In this document: positions 1 to 7,132 of the stretch, one piece after another
Layout of the letters: the number at the start of each line of letters is the position of its first letter
Numbering within the stretch: the first letter of the stretch is position 1
Assembly (NCBI RefSeq): GCF_011058165.1
Contig: NZ_JAALEG010000034.1
Location: forward strand, 1 to 53,725
Length of the DNA: 53,725 bases
Source of the DNA: Rhodococcus aetherivorans
GTDB lineage: Bacteria > Actinomycetota > Actinomycetes > Mycobacteriales > Mycobacteriaceae
Direction: 5' to 3'
The notes under the pieces: model-generated
Told to the model about the DNA's origin: nothing
The model's database searches: none
What the model saw: the letters and a program-made list of their open reading frames with translations, nothing else
Program-made: the position numbers and the translations under genes

Positions 1-2
1 CC

Positions 3-134
3 CGCAAGGTCATGGCCGTGTGCGCCGAGACCCTCACCCCGCTCGTCGCCGAGTGCGGCGGCAAGGACGCGATGATCGTCGCCGAGGACGCCGACCTCGA
101 CAAGGCCGTGGAGATGGCCGCGTTCGGTCCGTTC
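3..134 (+). pseudogene. Aldehyde dehydrogenase internal fragment (chimeric window end)
   Basis: The plus frame reads RKVMAVCAETLTPLVAECGG, then KDAMIVAEDADLDKAVEMAAFG. This is the conserved stretch of NAD(P)-dependent aldehyde dehydrogenases containing the catalytic-glutamate motif (AECGGKD) just before the FGNAGQ-C active-site region. Similarity stops at about 131-138, where the sequence becomes a mobile-element gene on the opposite strand. Both the N-terminal half and the active-site cysteine are missing, so this is a piece of a gene, not a gene. A repeated TTCGGTC (123-129 and 132-138) lies at the junction. It could be a real rearrangement or an assembly artefact at a contig end. Confidence 0.75.
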
Positions 135-230
135 GGTCAGGGCCTCGCACACCAGGTCGGCGAGCTCGGCATCGGTGAGGGAAGCGAGGTAGTCCTCGAT
201 CGCCAGGCGATCGGGCGGGGTAGGAGTCAT
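132..230 (-). CDS. Truncated element-encoded small protein (5' part only)
   Basis: An ATG at 230-228 overlaps the TGA of the upstream gene by four bases (ATGA), so the two are probably translationally coupled. The first about 33 residues (MTPTPPDRLAIEDYLASLTD followed by AELADLVCEALTER) look like a genuine acidic, helical N-terminus. The frame then runs into antisense aldehyde dehydrogenase sequence and stays open to the window edge, so the real C-terminus is absent. Function is unknown. Similar short proteins are common at the ends of actinobacterial integrative elements, but no family could be assigned. Confidence 0.5.
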
Positions 231-670
231 GCGGCAGTTCCTTCGGAGAGGCGGCGTCCGGCGCGGTGTTCTTCGACGGCCAGGCGGTCGATCAGCCAGC
301 GGCCCCCGGTGAGCCGGCCACCTAGGAGAGGGGCCAGGCGCCGGGCCTGCCGCGGTGTGCAGCCCAGCAGTCCGGCGGCCTGGTCGGAGGTGATCCAGTC
401 CCCGTCCTCGGGGCAGACCTCTGCGACGTTCTCAGTCTCGTCGCTCTGAGCTGCACCGATGTCCGTCTGTCCCGCTGCGGACACGGAGGCGGCCAGCAGC
501 TCCAAGTCCCGGCTCGGCCGTAGACCGTTGCGGCGCCGGGCGTCCTGGGCCACCCGGATCGCGTACTCCACGGCAGCCAGGGCGGGCCCAGAGACCAGCA
601 CCAGGCCGGGCGCGAGTACGTCCACCGGAGGGCGGGGCGGGTTGTTGCGGATCTGTCGATCGGTGCTCAC
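227..670 (-). CDS. Element protein with C-terminal helix-turn-helix-like region
   Basis: This 147-residue protein starts at GTG (670-668) and shares a GTGA overlap with the gene upstream. The C-terminal part (about residues 92-135, WITSDQAAGLLGCTPRQARRL and following) resembles the MerR/excisionase-type helix-turn-helix fold: a WITSDQAA helix, then the turn and a recognition helix, then a GGRWLIDR wing. The N-terminal half is Ala/Arg-rich and unassigned. The tight overlaps on both sides place it in the same transcript as the small gene upstream and the truncated gene downstream. A DNA-binding role in maintaining or controlling the element is plausible, but inferred. Confidence 0.6.
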   Translation of the reverse strand: MSTDRQIRNNPPRPPVDVLAPGLVLVSGPALAAVEYAIRVAQDARRRNGLRPSRDLELLAASVSAAGQTDIGAAQSDETENVAEVCPEDGDWITSDQAAGLLGCTPRQARRLAPLLGGRLTGGRWLIDRLAVEEHRAGRRLSEGTAA

Positions 671-882
671 TGCTCACCGGCCAGCAGCTCGGCGATCCGA
701 TGCGCGACGGCCAGAGCCTGCTCGGGGTTGAGCGGCTCCTGCCCTATGAAGATCGTGTTCCCCTCCCGGTACATGGAGGGCATGGGTCGGTGGTCAACAC
801 AGAGCCTGCGCCCGGAGCGAGTCGTGCGGGTGCACTCGGAGGTGAGGCAGGGGTAGCTCGGACGGTTGCGGGAGGTGTACAT
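667..882 (-). CDS. Small cysteine-containing element protein
   Basis: This 71-residue protein has three cysteines and a histidine in its first half (C12, C17, C28, H31: spacing C-x4-C-x10-C-x2-H), which could form a small metal-binding knuckle. A C-terminal helix follows (PEQALAVAHRIAELLAGEQ). The start ATG lies at the edge of a 236-bp repeat-bearing gap. The stop overlaps the next gene's GTG start by four bases. I do not recognise the family. Its neighbours and short length fit an accessory gene of the integrated element. Confidence 0.55.
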   Translation of the reverse strand: MYTSRNRPSYPCLTSECTRTTRSGRRLCVDHRPMPSMYREGNTIFIGQEPLNPEQALAVAHRIAELLAGEQ

Positions 883-1118
883 CGGCAGCCTTTTTCGGGG
901 TGAGTTGGCAAGGGAGCCCCCAGGTACCGCAGAGCATCGGTGCCCGGGGTCGTCGGGGTAGCTGTGTCGGTGTAGCTGGGGCTCACGCGCGAGCGTGTTC
1001 GTGTCCTGGGGGACCTTGCGGAGGTGGGGTACCGGGGGACCTTTCGGTACCCCACCAATTACCGCAGCTCAAAGGCTGTTTTCAGGCGGGGTACGCGAGG
1101 TCCCCCAGGTCCCCCACC
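883..1118. repeat. Element intergenic region with hairpin and GGGGTAC / GGTCCCC repeats
   Basis: No gene is seen here. The region holds a perfect inverted repeat with 12-bp arms, GGTGGGGTACCG (1023-1034) and CGGTACCCCACC (1045-1056), around a 10-base loop that itself contains GGGGACC. Further on are another GGGGTAC (1088-1094) and a direct repeat of AGGTCCCCC (within 1098-1115). The same words recur in the other large gap of the element (4185-4315) and nowhere else that I noticed. Iterons for replication, binding sites for an element protein, or a terminator after the ATPase gene are all possible. Confidence 0.6.
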
Positions 1119-2567
1119 TCACGCTGCTGCGGCGAGCGCGTAAAGGCTCCGTTGCCCGTCCATCGTTCGGGTGAGAAAGCCTTCCGTCACCATCTCGTCC
1201 AGCACCAACTCAAGGTGCGGCCGAAGCTCGGACTTGAGCGACTTCGTAAGCTCACGGGTCGATCCGTGCCCCTTCTTGAGCAGGTAGCGCTGTACGCCTT
1301 CCCGGACTCGCCGGATCTCCTTCTCTGCCCGCACGTCTTCGAGGATGCTTGCTCGCTCGCTGTCGGCGTGTGCGCGAGCACGATTGACGCGTCGGGCCTG
1401 TTCGAGCAGGACGCGTTCGACCTCGGAGCGGGTGTAGTTCGAGACCCGCATCAGCGTTCCCGCGTTGTCCCAGTCCTGCTCGGTTATTTCCATCCGACCG
1501 TGTAGAACCATCAGTGCGGCAGCCACCTTGAGCTGGCAGAGCTTGGCGTGCCCGTCGAGGGGGTTCACGTCCGGGTCTCCGCGCAGCGTCCGGAGCCGGT
1601 GCAGCTCGATCTCTTCGACTGCGACGGTGGGCACCGACAGATTCACCGCCTCGGCCCTCCCGGCCTTGGCCGCGGCAGCTGCCCAGTTCAGCGTCTGCCC
1701 TTCCTTCGGCGCGGAAGCCTTACCGAGGCCCCAGCCCGGATCGATCCGAACCGTGATCGGCTCCGGCGTTTCAGGCTTCGCGTCGGGAGCACCGGGGTCG
1801 TCGGTCGGGAGCCACACGAACCTCTGTGTCGTGCCGCCGTCGCTGTCGTTGATCAGGGGTCCTGCCTTGGCGGGCTGCACCCCGACAGTCATTGCTGCTC
1901 GGTAACTGTGCGGTGCCACAACGGACTTGGTAGAAGCGTGTGCGTTGTTGAATCCGATGCGCTCGCCCATCCACAGCGAGCGGATTTCTGAGAGGAGCGT
2001 GGACCCGCTGCGACCGGTGAGGGCTGTCATCTTGTCCACCTCCGGCACCGAGAACAGAGCGCGTGAGCGGTCGTTCGGCTCGTCGGGCTCGAGCTTGGCA
2101 GAGCGGTAGGTGCGCGCGAGCCCCTCACCGGAGCCGGTGGGGAAGGTCTCGATCTCCACCTCTCCGAGTCCGTCTTTCGATCCGCCGTATTCGAGTCGCA
2201 CCGCGTCCCGGGCTGCACCTTCTGCGGCACCCTTGCCGCCACCGGAGGGGCCGACCAGAGCAACGAACAGGTTGGTGCTCACTCTTCCCCCGACGATGGG
2301 TGGGAGGGCGTAGTGCGGTTCGAGGGCCACGCAGCACCGGGCGAGCACGACACCGAGGGTGGCGAGCGGGCCTGCCCGTCGTGCTCGGGCGAATTCGCGG
2401 ACATGCTCGAGCTGGGGGGTGCTGGTCCAAAATGCTTCAAGATCGAGGCCGGGCACCTGGTCCGGCTCGCCGGGGTCCTGGTCGAAGGGGTTGGTCCGTT
2501 CCTCGGGATCCGGGACGACGGAGAGCGTGGGCTCGGAGGCTGCAGCCCTGTGGGTGGAGTCGGTCAT
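1119..2567 (-). CDS. P-loop ATPase / DUF3987-like replication protein of the element
   Basis: This 482-residue protein starts at ATG 2567-2565, overlapping the stop of the primase gene (ATGA). A longer frame extends upstream, but it lies over the primase. Residues about 95-115 contain a Walker A motif (ALVGPSGGGKG), and an acidic, Walker B-like segment (ALFSVPEVDKM) lies near residue 170. The C-terminal about 70 residues look like a winged helix (VREGVQRYLLKKGHGSTREL). The layout matches DUF3987-type ATPases encoded beside prim-pol primases in actinobacterial integrative elements and phage satellites. A helicase or loader role in element replication is inferred from family and neighbour. Confidence 0.7.
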   Translation of the reverse strand: MTDSTHRAAASEPTLSVVPDPEERTNPFDQDPGEPDQVPGLDLEAFWTSTPQLEHVREFARARRAGPLATLGVVLARCCVALEPHYALPPIVGGRVSTNLFVALVGPSGGGKGAAEGAARDAVRLEYGGSKDGLGEVEIETFPTGSGEGLARTYRSAKLEPDEPNDRSRALFSVPEVDKMTALTGRSGSTLLSEIRSLWMGERIGFNNAHASTKSVVAPHSYRAAMTVGVQPAKAGPLINDSDGGTTQRFVWLPTDDPGAPDAKPETPEPITVRIDPGWGLGKASAPKEGQTLNWAAAAAKAGRAEAVNLSVPTVAVEEIELHRLRTLRGDPDVNPLDGHAKLCQLKVAAALMVLHGRMEITEQDWDNAGTLMRVSNYTRSEVERVLLEQARRVNRARAHADSERASILEDVRAEKEIRRVREGVQRYLLKKGHGSTRELTKSLKSELRPHLELVLDEMVTEGFLTRTMDGQRSLYALAAAA

Positions 2568-3373
2568 CGGGTAATTCCGTTCAGCTTGAGGGCGGAGCGC
2601 ATGGCTCGCGCGATTTCGTACGGTGTCTGGCCTGCCTGGGCTGCGGCGTCTTCGAGTTGAGGGCGCAGTGTGTCGAACAGGCCCTGCTCGATCGCTCTGC
2701 AGGCGGCCCAGAGCAGGAGACTGTCGCGCTCCCCTTTCGGCGCGTTCTGCACCGTCCTGACGAGCGCTGAGCCGTCGCCGCGGCCGTTCCTGCTCGCTGC
2801 CGTGGACCAGAAGCCCTTTGGCTTGCGGGCGGGTTTGCGGCTCAGGTCGAGGACCCAGCGCGGGGCGTGTGCGACGGGGTGGATTCCCGCCCATCGGTAC
2901 GGCTGCCCGGTATCCGGGTGCACGCTGCCCGGGCCCACCACGTATCCCTTGTGCGTCTTGATGTTCACGCCGGGACAGAGGTCCGCCTTGAACTCGCCGG
3001 TGGCGCGGAGCCAGATGTGTGGACCTCCGGTGCCGGACTGTCCGAGCAGGGTTTCCGGTAGCTGTCCGTGCTTTTCGCACAGGGCACCGAGGTGCACGTG
3101 CCCGTCGTCGCGCAGGTCGACGTCCAGGACCATCATTCCGGCGGGCGGGCGGATCAAGACGTTGTGAAGCCGTTCCATTCGCTTCGCGGCTTCGAGGTGC
3201 ACGCCCAGGTCCGAGGTGGCGCTGTTGTGCCCGTGCTCGAACAGTCCCTCGTGTACGGCGGGCCGTTTCCCGATGCCAGGGAAACACTCAAGGCCCCAAT
3301 CGAGTAGTGGGCGAGCGATGTCGAGATACGCGGTGCCGTACCCCCCGGTGGGGTACCAGCTCTGTAGACTCAC
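2564..3373 (-). CDS. Bifunctional DNA primase/polymerase (prim-pol) of the element
   Basis: This 269-residue protein starts at GTG 3373-3371, chosen because it overlaps the preceding small gene's stop (GTGA). The prim-pol fold is visible in order. There is an N-terminal helix region with GKRPAV, then MVLDVDLR with the metal-binding pair D84/D86, then SGTGGPHIWLR, then GYVVGPGSVHPDTGQPYRW, the nucleotide-binding loop typical of plasmid and satellite prim-pol domains. The family makes RNA or DNA primers at element origins. It is followed immediately by the ATPase gene, so the two probably act together in replication of the excised element. Confidence 0.8.
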   Translation of the reverse strand: MSLQSWYPTGGYGTAYLDIARPLLDWGLECFPGIGKRPAVHEGLFEHGHNSATSDLGVHLEAAKRMERLHNVLIRPPAGMMVLDVDLRDDGHVHLGALCEKHGQLPETLLGQSGTGGPHIWLRATGEFKADLCPGVNIKTHKGYVVGPGSVHPDTGQPYRWAGIHPVAHAPRWVLDLSRKPARKPKGFWSTAASRNGRGDGSALVRTVQNAPKGERDSLLLWAACRAIEQGLFDTLRPQLEDAAAQAGQTPYEIARAMRSALKLNGITR

Positions 3374-3537
3374 CGCGCACCGCCCCACCGGTCGAGGAGG
3401 ACGTCCACGGGGTCGTTCAATTCGTTTACCTGAAGCCGCATCTCGACACTGTCGTGTAGCAGCGAGCTGCTCGGCTCGGTAGTGTGCGGTAGACTGGACA
3501 CCGTTCGGTTCCTTACGTGGAGTGGGGTTCGGGACAT
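3370..3537 (-). CDS. Small protein translated ahead of the primase
   Basis: This 55-residue frame begins MSRTPLHVRNRT. A purine-rich GGGGGCGGA directly precedes the ATG at 3537-3535, and the stop overlaps the primase GTG by four bases, which argues that it is translated. It contains an acidic segment (VEMRLQVNELNDPVDVLLDRW). No family is recognised. An inverted repeat (CCCCGGTG...CACCGGGG, about 3542-3566) lies just upstream and may be a leader hairpin or an attenuator. A longer start upstream would read through that hairpin and is less likely. Confidence 0.5.
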   Translation of the reverse strand: MSRTPLHVRNRTVSSLPHTTEPSSSLLHDSVEMRLQVNELNDPVDVLLDRWGGAR

Positions 3538-3580
3538 TCCGCCCCCGGTGTTCGCGCACCGGGGGTTTCTCGTTGCCACC

Positions 3581-3772
3581 TCAAGCACCCATCCGCGTTC
3601 CGGCGGATTCGAGCGAGGCGATCCGGATCCGGATCATGCGACCGCCGACCCTCATCGCTTCGACGCGCCCCTCGGCAACGAGACGGCGGATGAAGGTGTG
3701 GTGCACACCGAGATAGTCGGCAGCTTCGGTAACGGAGCACCAGGCCTTGGCGACGGAAGTTGTTGCAGGCAT
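3581..3772 (-). CDS. Excisionase-like MerR-type DNA-binding protein
   Basis: This 63-residue protein starts at ATG 3772-3770 with AGAAGGG about 8 bases upstream. The sequence WCSVTEAADYLGVHHTFIRR then LVAEGRVEAMRVGGRMIRIR is a classic small winged helix-turn-helix of the excisionase/HTH_17 family: a TEAADYLGV helix, a recognition helix ending FIRRL, then the RVEAMRVGGRMIRI wing. It lies upstream of the replication genes on the element. The usual role is to bend DNA for excision by the tyrosine integrase and/or to control element genes. It is the only complete excisionase-sized gene here, so it is the best candidate Xis. Confidence 0.8.
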   Translation of the reverse strand: MPATTSVAKAWCSVTEAADYLGVHHTFIRRLVAEGRVEAMRVGGRMIRIRIASLESAGTRMGA

Positions 3773-4358
3773 GACAAGTAGACCCTTCTGGGATGTGCTG
3801 TCGTCGCAGACATGAGCTGCCTCGGGGCTGGCAGGCGACGTGAATCGTTGTGTTATACGGGATTTGAAGGAGCCACCGATCCCGACGAGAACTACGGTAG
3901 ACGAGCGACATCCAGCAGACAAGAGAATCAGCGGGCGAACATAGATGCAGGTCAGAGCTACTTTCGTATCACACTTGAGGGGATATGTAATCCGCCCTGG
4001 CAGCGGGTTTCAATCTCGTCGTTTCGGCGCAAGTCCGCGAGCAAGCACGAAGATGTTAAGAGACGAAAGTCACACTAGGGCAGCTGTTCCGGATCCCGGA
4101 GACTTTCAATTCGCGACGCACTGTGTGAGAGTTGTGGGGTCCCATCACTGGCCTACGTTCACGTATGCAGGTACGCGCCCGTGGGGTGGGGTACTCGACC
4201 ACGGCAGGGGACCTGGGGTACCTCTGGTCCCCCACCCCGATATCGCTCTGACCTGCATGAACAGATGGGGTACTGAAAGTACCCCAGGTCCCCCGCTTCG
4301 CAGTCGTACCCCACCTGCTCCGGGAGCACCGGGGCCTGCCGAGGGACGAGGCCGGCCC
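3773..4358. repeat. 586-bp element control region with GGGGTAC hairpins
   Basis: No convincing gene is seen. The right half of the gap carries a cluster of related words: GGTGGGGTAC (4185-4194), GGGGACC (4207-4213), GGGGTACC (4215-4222), GGTCCCCCACC (4226-4236), a perfect short hairpin GGGGTACT-gaa-AGTACCCC (4267-4285) followed by AGGTCCCCC, and GTACCCCACC (4306-4315). The left half (3890-4075) is AT-richer than its surroundings and is the likely promoter zone for the leftward excisionase/replication operon. The same repeat words occur at 1023-1115. An origin of replication or an arm-type integrase-binding region are the leading possibilities. Confidence 0.55.
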
Positions 4359-5453
4359 CTACTCGGCCAGCTTCGAGAGCTTCTCTGCGAGGAGGGCATC
4401 CCGACCAGCGGCAGTGTGTTGATACTTCATTGCCATCGACGCCGTGGTGTGTCCGAGCCGGTTCATCAGCTCGGCGGTCGTCGCACCGGCCTGGGCAGCA
4501 AGCACCGCTCCGACGTGGCGGAGATCGTGCACGCGGAGCTCGGGCTTCCCGATCGCCTCTGCAGCGCGTCCGAAGAGGTAGCGGTACGTGTAATCAGGGA
4601 GGTGCTCGCCGGTAGATGACGCGAAGAGCAGAGACTCCCTCCCCTTCCCCACGTGCTCGGCCAGGTGCTCGATCAGTCGCGGACGGATGTGAGGCGGCAC
4701 GGCCACATCCCGGAGACCGGCGTCCGTCTTCGGCGTATCGACACGGAACACACCGGATCGGTACGTCACGGCACGGCGGATACGCAGCACGGAGCACTCG
4801 GCGTCCAGGTCCTTTCGGCGGAGCTCGAACGTCTCGCCCCACCGGGTACCGCACCAACCGGCGATCAGCACCGAGGCGGCGAGGTGAGGCGGCATCTTGT
4901 CGGCTAGGGCGACCAACTCGGCAGGTGTGAGGAGCACGATGTCCCGGGTGCGCTTCGTCGTGCCCGCTCCCCGGATCCGGGCGGGGTTGGAGGCGATCAA
5001 CTCATCCTCCACCGCGGTACCGAGAATCGTCCGCAGGAGCGCGTAGAGCTTCGCGTTGCGGGTCGGGTGCTCGGATCCCAGACCGGCGTACCAGGAGCGC
5101 ACTGCAGCCGGGGTGATTTGTCGCAGGGGGAGCTCTCCGAACGTCGGCACGATGTGGAGGCGGAGCTGGTCGGCGTACAGGCCTCGCGTACGGGGCTTGA
5201 GGCGGCGCTGAGCGAGCCATTTCTCGGCGTAGGCACCGAATGTCAAAGGCGCGTCGGTCGCCTGCTCGGGAGGCGTCCAAATGTCCAGCTCGATCTGTCG
5301 GCGTACACCGGCGAGCCATGCCTCGGCATCGATCTTCGCGGAGTAGGTCACCGGTCCCGTGTACCGCTTACCGTTCGGGGCGACGTAACTTGCCTGATGC
5401 CGCCCACTCGGGAGCCTTCTTAGCTTCCCGAACGATCGCCTCTGACCCGCCAC
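4359..5453 (-). CDS. int: Tyrosine site-specific integrase
   Basis: This 364-residue phage-type integrase starts at GTG 5453-5451. There is an N-terminal arm-binding-like segment (RHQASYVAPNGKRYTGP), then a SAM-like core-binding domain at about residues 70-160, then the catalytic domain. Catalytic residues are visible: R204 (CGTRWGE), K242 (TPKTDAG), H309 and R312 (HDLRH), H335 (RLGH) and Y344 (MKYQH). The gene ends the leftward element. Its 5' end lies about 160 bp from the tRNA-Arg 3' fragment at 5611, the usual arrangement for a tRNA-targeting integrase beside its attachment site. Confidence 0.93.
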   Translation of the reverse strand: MAGQRRSFGKLRRLPSGRHQASYVAPNGKRYTGPVTYSAKIDAEAWLAGVRRQIELDIWTPPEQATDAPLTFGAYAEKWLAQRRLKPRTRGLYADQLRLHIVPTFGELPLRQITPAAVRSWYAGLGSEHPTRNAKLYALLRTILGTAVEDELIASNPARIRGAGTTKRTRDIVLLTPAELVALADKMPPHLAASVLIAGWCGTRWGETFELRRKDLDAECSVLRIRRAVTYRSGVFRVDTPKTDAGLRDVAVPPHIRPRLIEHLAEHVGKGRESLLFASSTGEHLPDYTYRYLFGRAAEAIGKPELRVHDLRHVGAVLAAQAGATTAELMNRLGHTTASMAMKYQHTAAGRDALLAEKLSKLAE

Positions 5454-5610
5454 TCCATGCCCCTGTTCTGTGCCTCATTCGTGCCTCACAGCACAGTACG
5501 GGAGCGAATATGCGTATACTCAGCCGCACTTGCTCGGTGGGTATCGTTCCTGGTGATTCGCACCGAACGCGCAGGTAGACCGGCACTGAGGCGTAGGGCG
5601 GTATCGCAAC

Positions 5611-5632
5611 TTCGAATCCTGCCGGGGGCACA
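5611..5632 (+). other. Attachment site: 3' end of a tRNA-Arg gene
   Basis: The sequence TTCGAATCCTGCCGGGGGCA (5611-5630) matches the T-loop, the 3' half of the T-stem, the 3' acceptor strand CGGGGGC and discriminator A73 of an actinobacterial tRNA-Arg whose 5' end would be GCCCCCG. The rest of the tRNA is absent, although TCGCA just upstream (5604-5608) still resembles it. A tRNA 3' end beside an integrase is the standard attachment-site signature. The intact tRNA would be expected at the other end of the element, which is not in this window. The amino-acid identity rests on recall of similar tRNAs. Confidence 0.75.
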
Positions 5633-5730
5633 AGAGACCGCTGGTCGAGCTCACCCGCAGCCGCTCTCTACGGACCGCCGCTCGCGGGGAGCGGGCGAAC
5701 CAGCGCGATGCCCCTGCTCCAGCCGCTCGA

Positions 5731-6237
5731 TCAGTCCGCCTGCACGCCAGGGGCGATGTCCAGCCGTAGATACGACTCGACGCCGAACAGTCGGTGCATC
5801 CTCCTCGATGCCGACGACAGATGCGGTTCCGCCTCCGCCGCCGGCACGATCACGGGAGCGACGGCGTCGTAGCGCACGCCCTCGCGCTCGAGGACGCAGC
5901 CCCCGCCCGCCAGAACGTTGCGGCACCAGTCGACGTCGGTGCCGTAGGGCAGATGGATGAAAAACGACTGTCCGGATCGTTCCGCCCACACCGGGGTCAC
6001 GTATGGCCTTCCGGATGTGCGACCCACGTGATGCACCGCTGTGACCGTCTTCCCTCCCCTCTTCAAGATCACCGGGTTGAGGACGACCTTGTTGTACCGG
6101 CGCAGGGCAGTCAATGCCGGCTTCCAGCGCGAGCGCCACACGACGACACGGATCACCGTGAAGACCGTGTCGACGACGAGCACGACGCCGCCGAACACCC
6201 ACTCCGCCAGTCGCCGGAGCGTTGCCTTTTCGGTCAC
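5731..6237 (-). CDS. DUF385 / deazaflavin-dependent nitroreductase-family protein
   Basis: This 168-residue protein starts at GTG 6237-6235, preceded by GAGAGGGCGG. After an N-terminal hydrophobic helix (VFGGVVLVVDTVFTVIRVVV), the sequence GGKTVTAVHHVGRTSGRPYVTPV is the hallmark of the DUF385 (Ddn-like) split beta-barrel family, which binds F420 or flavin in actinobacteria. Later segments (FIHLPYGTDVDWCRNVLAGG) fit the same fold. It follows the hypothetical gene at 6254-7009 by 16 bp and is probably co-transcribed. The hydrophobic N-terminus suggests membrane association. The substrate is unknown. Confidence 0.8.
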   Translation of the reverse strand: MTEKATLRRLAEWVFGGVVLVVDTVFTVIRVVVWRSRWKPALTALRRYNKVVLNPVILKRGGKTVTAVHHVGRTSGRPYVTPVWAERSGQSFFIHLPYGTDVDWCRNVLAGGGCVLEREGVRYDAVAPVIVPAAEAEPHLSSASRRMHRLFGVESYLRLDIAPGVQAD

Positions 6238-6253
6238 GGGTCCGCCCTCTCGC

Positions 6254-7009
6254 TCAGGAGGAATCTCGACCCGGATCGCTGCGTGGCGGCGAGCGGTCCA
6301 CGGCACCCGGCCCGTCCTCGGAGTTCGCCCACCGGAGGAACCTCGCCGCGAGGTCGGCACGGATCTCTGCGAGAAAATCGCCGTCCCGGGCGTGATCCAA
6401 CTGCTCGACAGTGTCCAGTTCAGCCCGTACCGTCGCGGCCTCGTCGCCCCGAAGGCTCGCGATCCACCGTTCCACCGGGCCGGGCGGTGCGGGAACCGGA
6501 CGGGGTACCACCACGTACTTCTCGAATACGTTCCGGAACCGCTCCCAGCATTGCTGTTCCTGCTGCAGAAGGAACCACGGCCATTCGACGATCCGGCCCT
6601 GGAGGCACACCTTCTTCGAGGGACCGTACTCGAGCGGATTCCACTGCGGCGGACGCGTGAACACGACCTGCAGGTCCACACAGTCCTGATCGCTGCCGGG
6701 CGTGCTCATCAGCGAAATGGTGTGCAGGTTCCTACCGTCTCCGGGACACCGGTATCGGATCGTCGGCGCTCCTTGGCACGGCGCATAGTAGCCTGCCGGC
6801 GATATCGCCGCGCCGTTCACGATCCAGCCGACGGACAGGTCGTCCTGGCCGTGCTCGAAGGACATCAGCACGGTTTCGGAAAAATCGACCCGACGCCCCA
6901 CCCAGACACCGCGACGACAGAGCGACGGCGTCTTCGTGTAGTCCTCGATCACGAAATGCCGCCCGGCTTCCGAACGTTCCCGGGACTTCTCGACGAGCGG
7001 GTAGGTCAT
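6254..7009 (-). CDS. Hypothetical protein co-transcribed with the DUF385 gene
   Basis: This 251-residue cytosolic-looking protein begins MTYPLVEKSRERSEAGRHFV. It has no signal peptide or membrane span, and five Cys scattered at positions such as LCRRG, APCQG and RYRCPG. It is rich in Trp and aromatic residues in the middle (IVEWPWFLLQQEQQCWERF). I do not recognise a domain. The stop codon lies 16 bp before the DUF385 gene start, so the two form a short leftward operon. The 123 bp upstream separate it from the convergent end of the Clp-N gene and must hold its promoter. Confidence 0.65.
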   Translation of the reverse strand: MTYPLVEKSRERSEAGRHFVIEDYTKTPSLCRRGVWVGRRVDFSETVLMSFEHGQDDLSVGWIVNGAAISPAGYYAPCQGAPTIRYRCPGDGRNLHTISLMSTPGSDQDCVDLQVVFTRPPQWNPLEYGPSKKVCLQGRIVEWPWFLLQQEQQCWERFRNVFEKYVVVPRPVPAPPGPVERWIASLRGDEAATVRAELDTVEQLDHARDGDFLAEIRADLAARFLRWANSEDGPGAVDRSPPRSDPGRDSS

Positions 7010-7132
7010 CGTTCCCCCTCTCGGCTGCCTCGACTCAACGGTAGATCGAGGAGCGGACCGGGGAGGCGGTTTCGCCCTGCGGGATGAGGCCCTCTCAGCG
7101 ACGGGTCGGCTGGACAGCGGATCGCTGCCTGC

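Larger units (their letters stand above)
132..5632. mobile_element. Integrated replicative element (integrative plasmid or phage-satellite type)
   Basis: The block runs from the junction near 135 to the tRNA-Arg 3' fragment at 5632. It contains integrase, excisionase, prim-pol primase, P-loop ATPase and four small genes, nearly all joined by 4-bp overlaps in one leftward transcript. No capsid, terminase or TraB/FtsK-like transfer gene is present in the visible part. It could therefore be the replication/integration module of an actinobacterial integrative element, a satellite, or the right-hand part of something larger. Frequent intergenic repeats and lower GC in its control regions distinguish it from the flanking chromosome. 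Confidence 0.75.

Noticed and set aside
3945-4619. A 224-codon plus frame across the element control region and integrase
   Set aside because: It overlaps the integrase antisense and the hairpin repeats, has no ribosome-binding site, and shows no motif.
5540-5632. Intact tRNA-Arg gene
   Set aside because: Only the T-loop and 3' acceptor portion (from 5611) matches. The anticodon arm and 5' acceptor strand are missing, so it is an attachment-site remnant.
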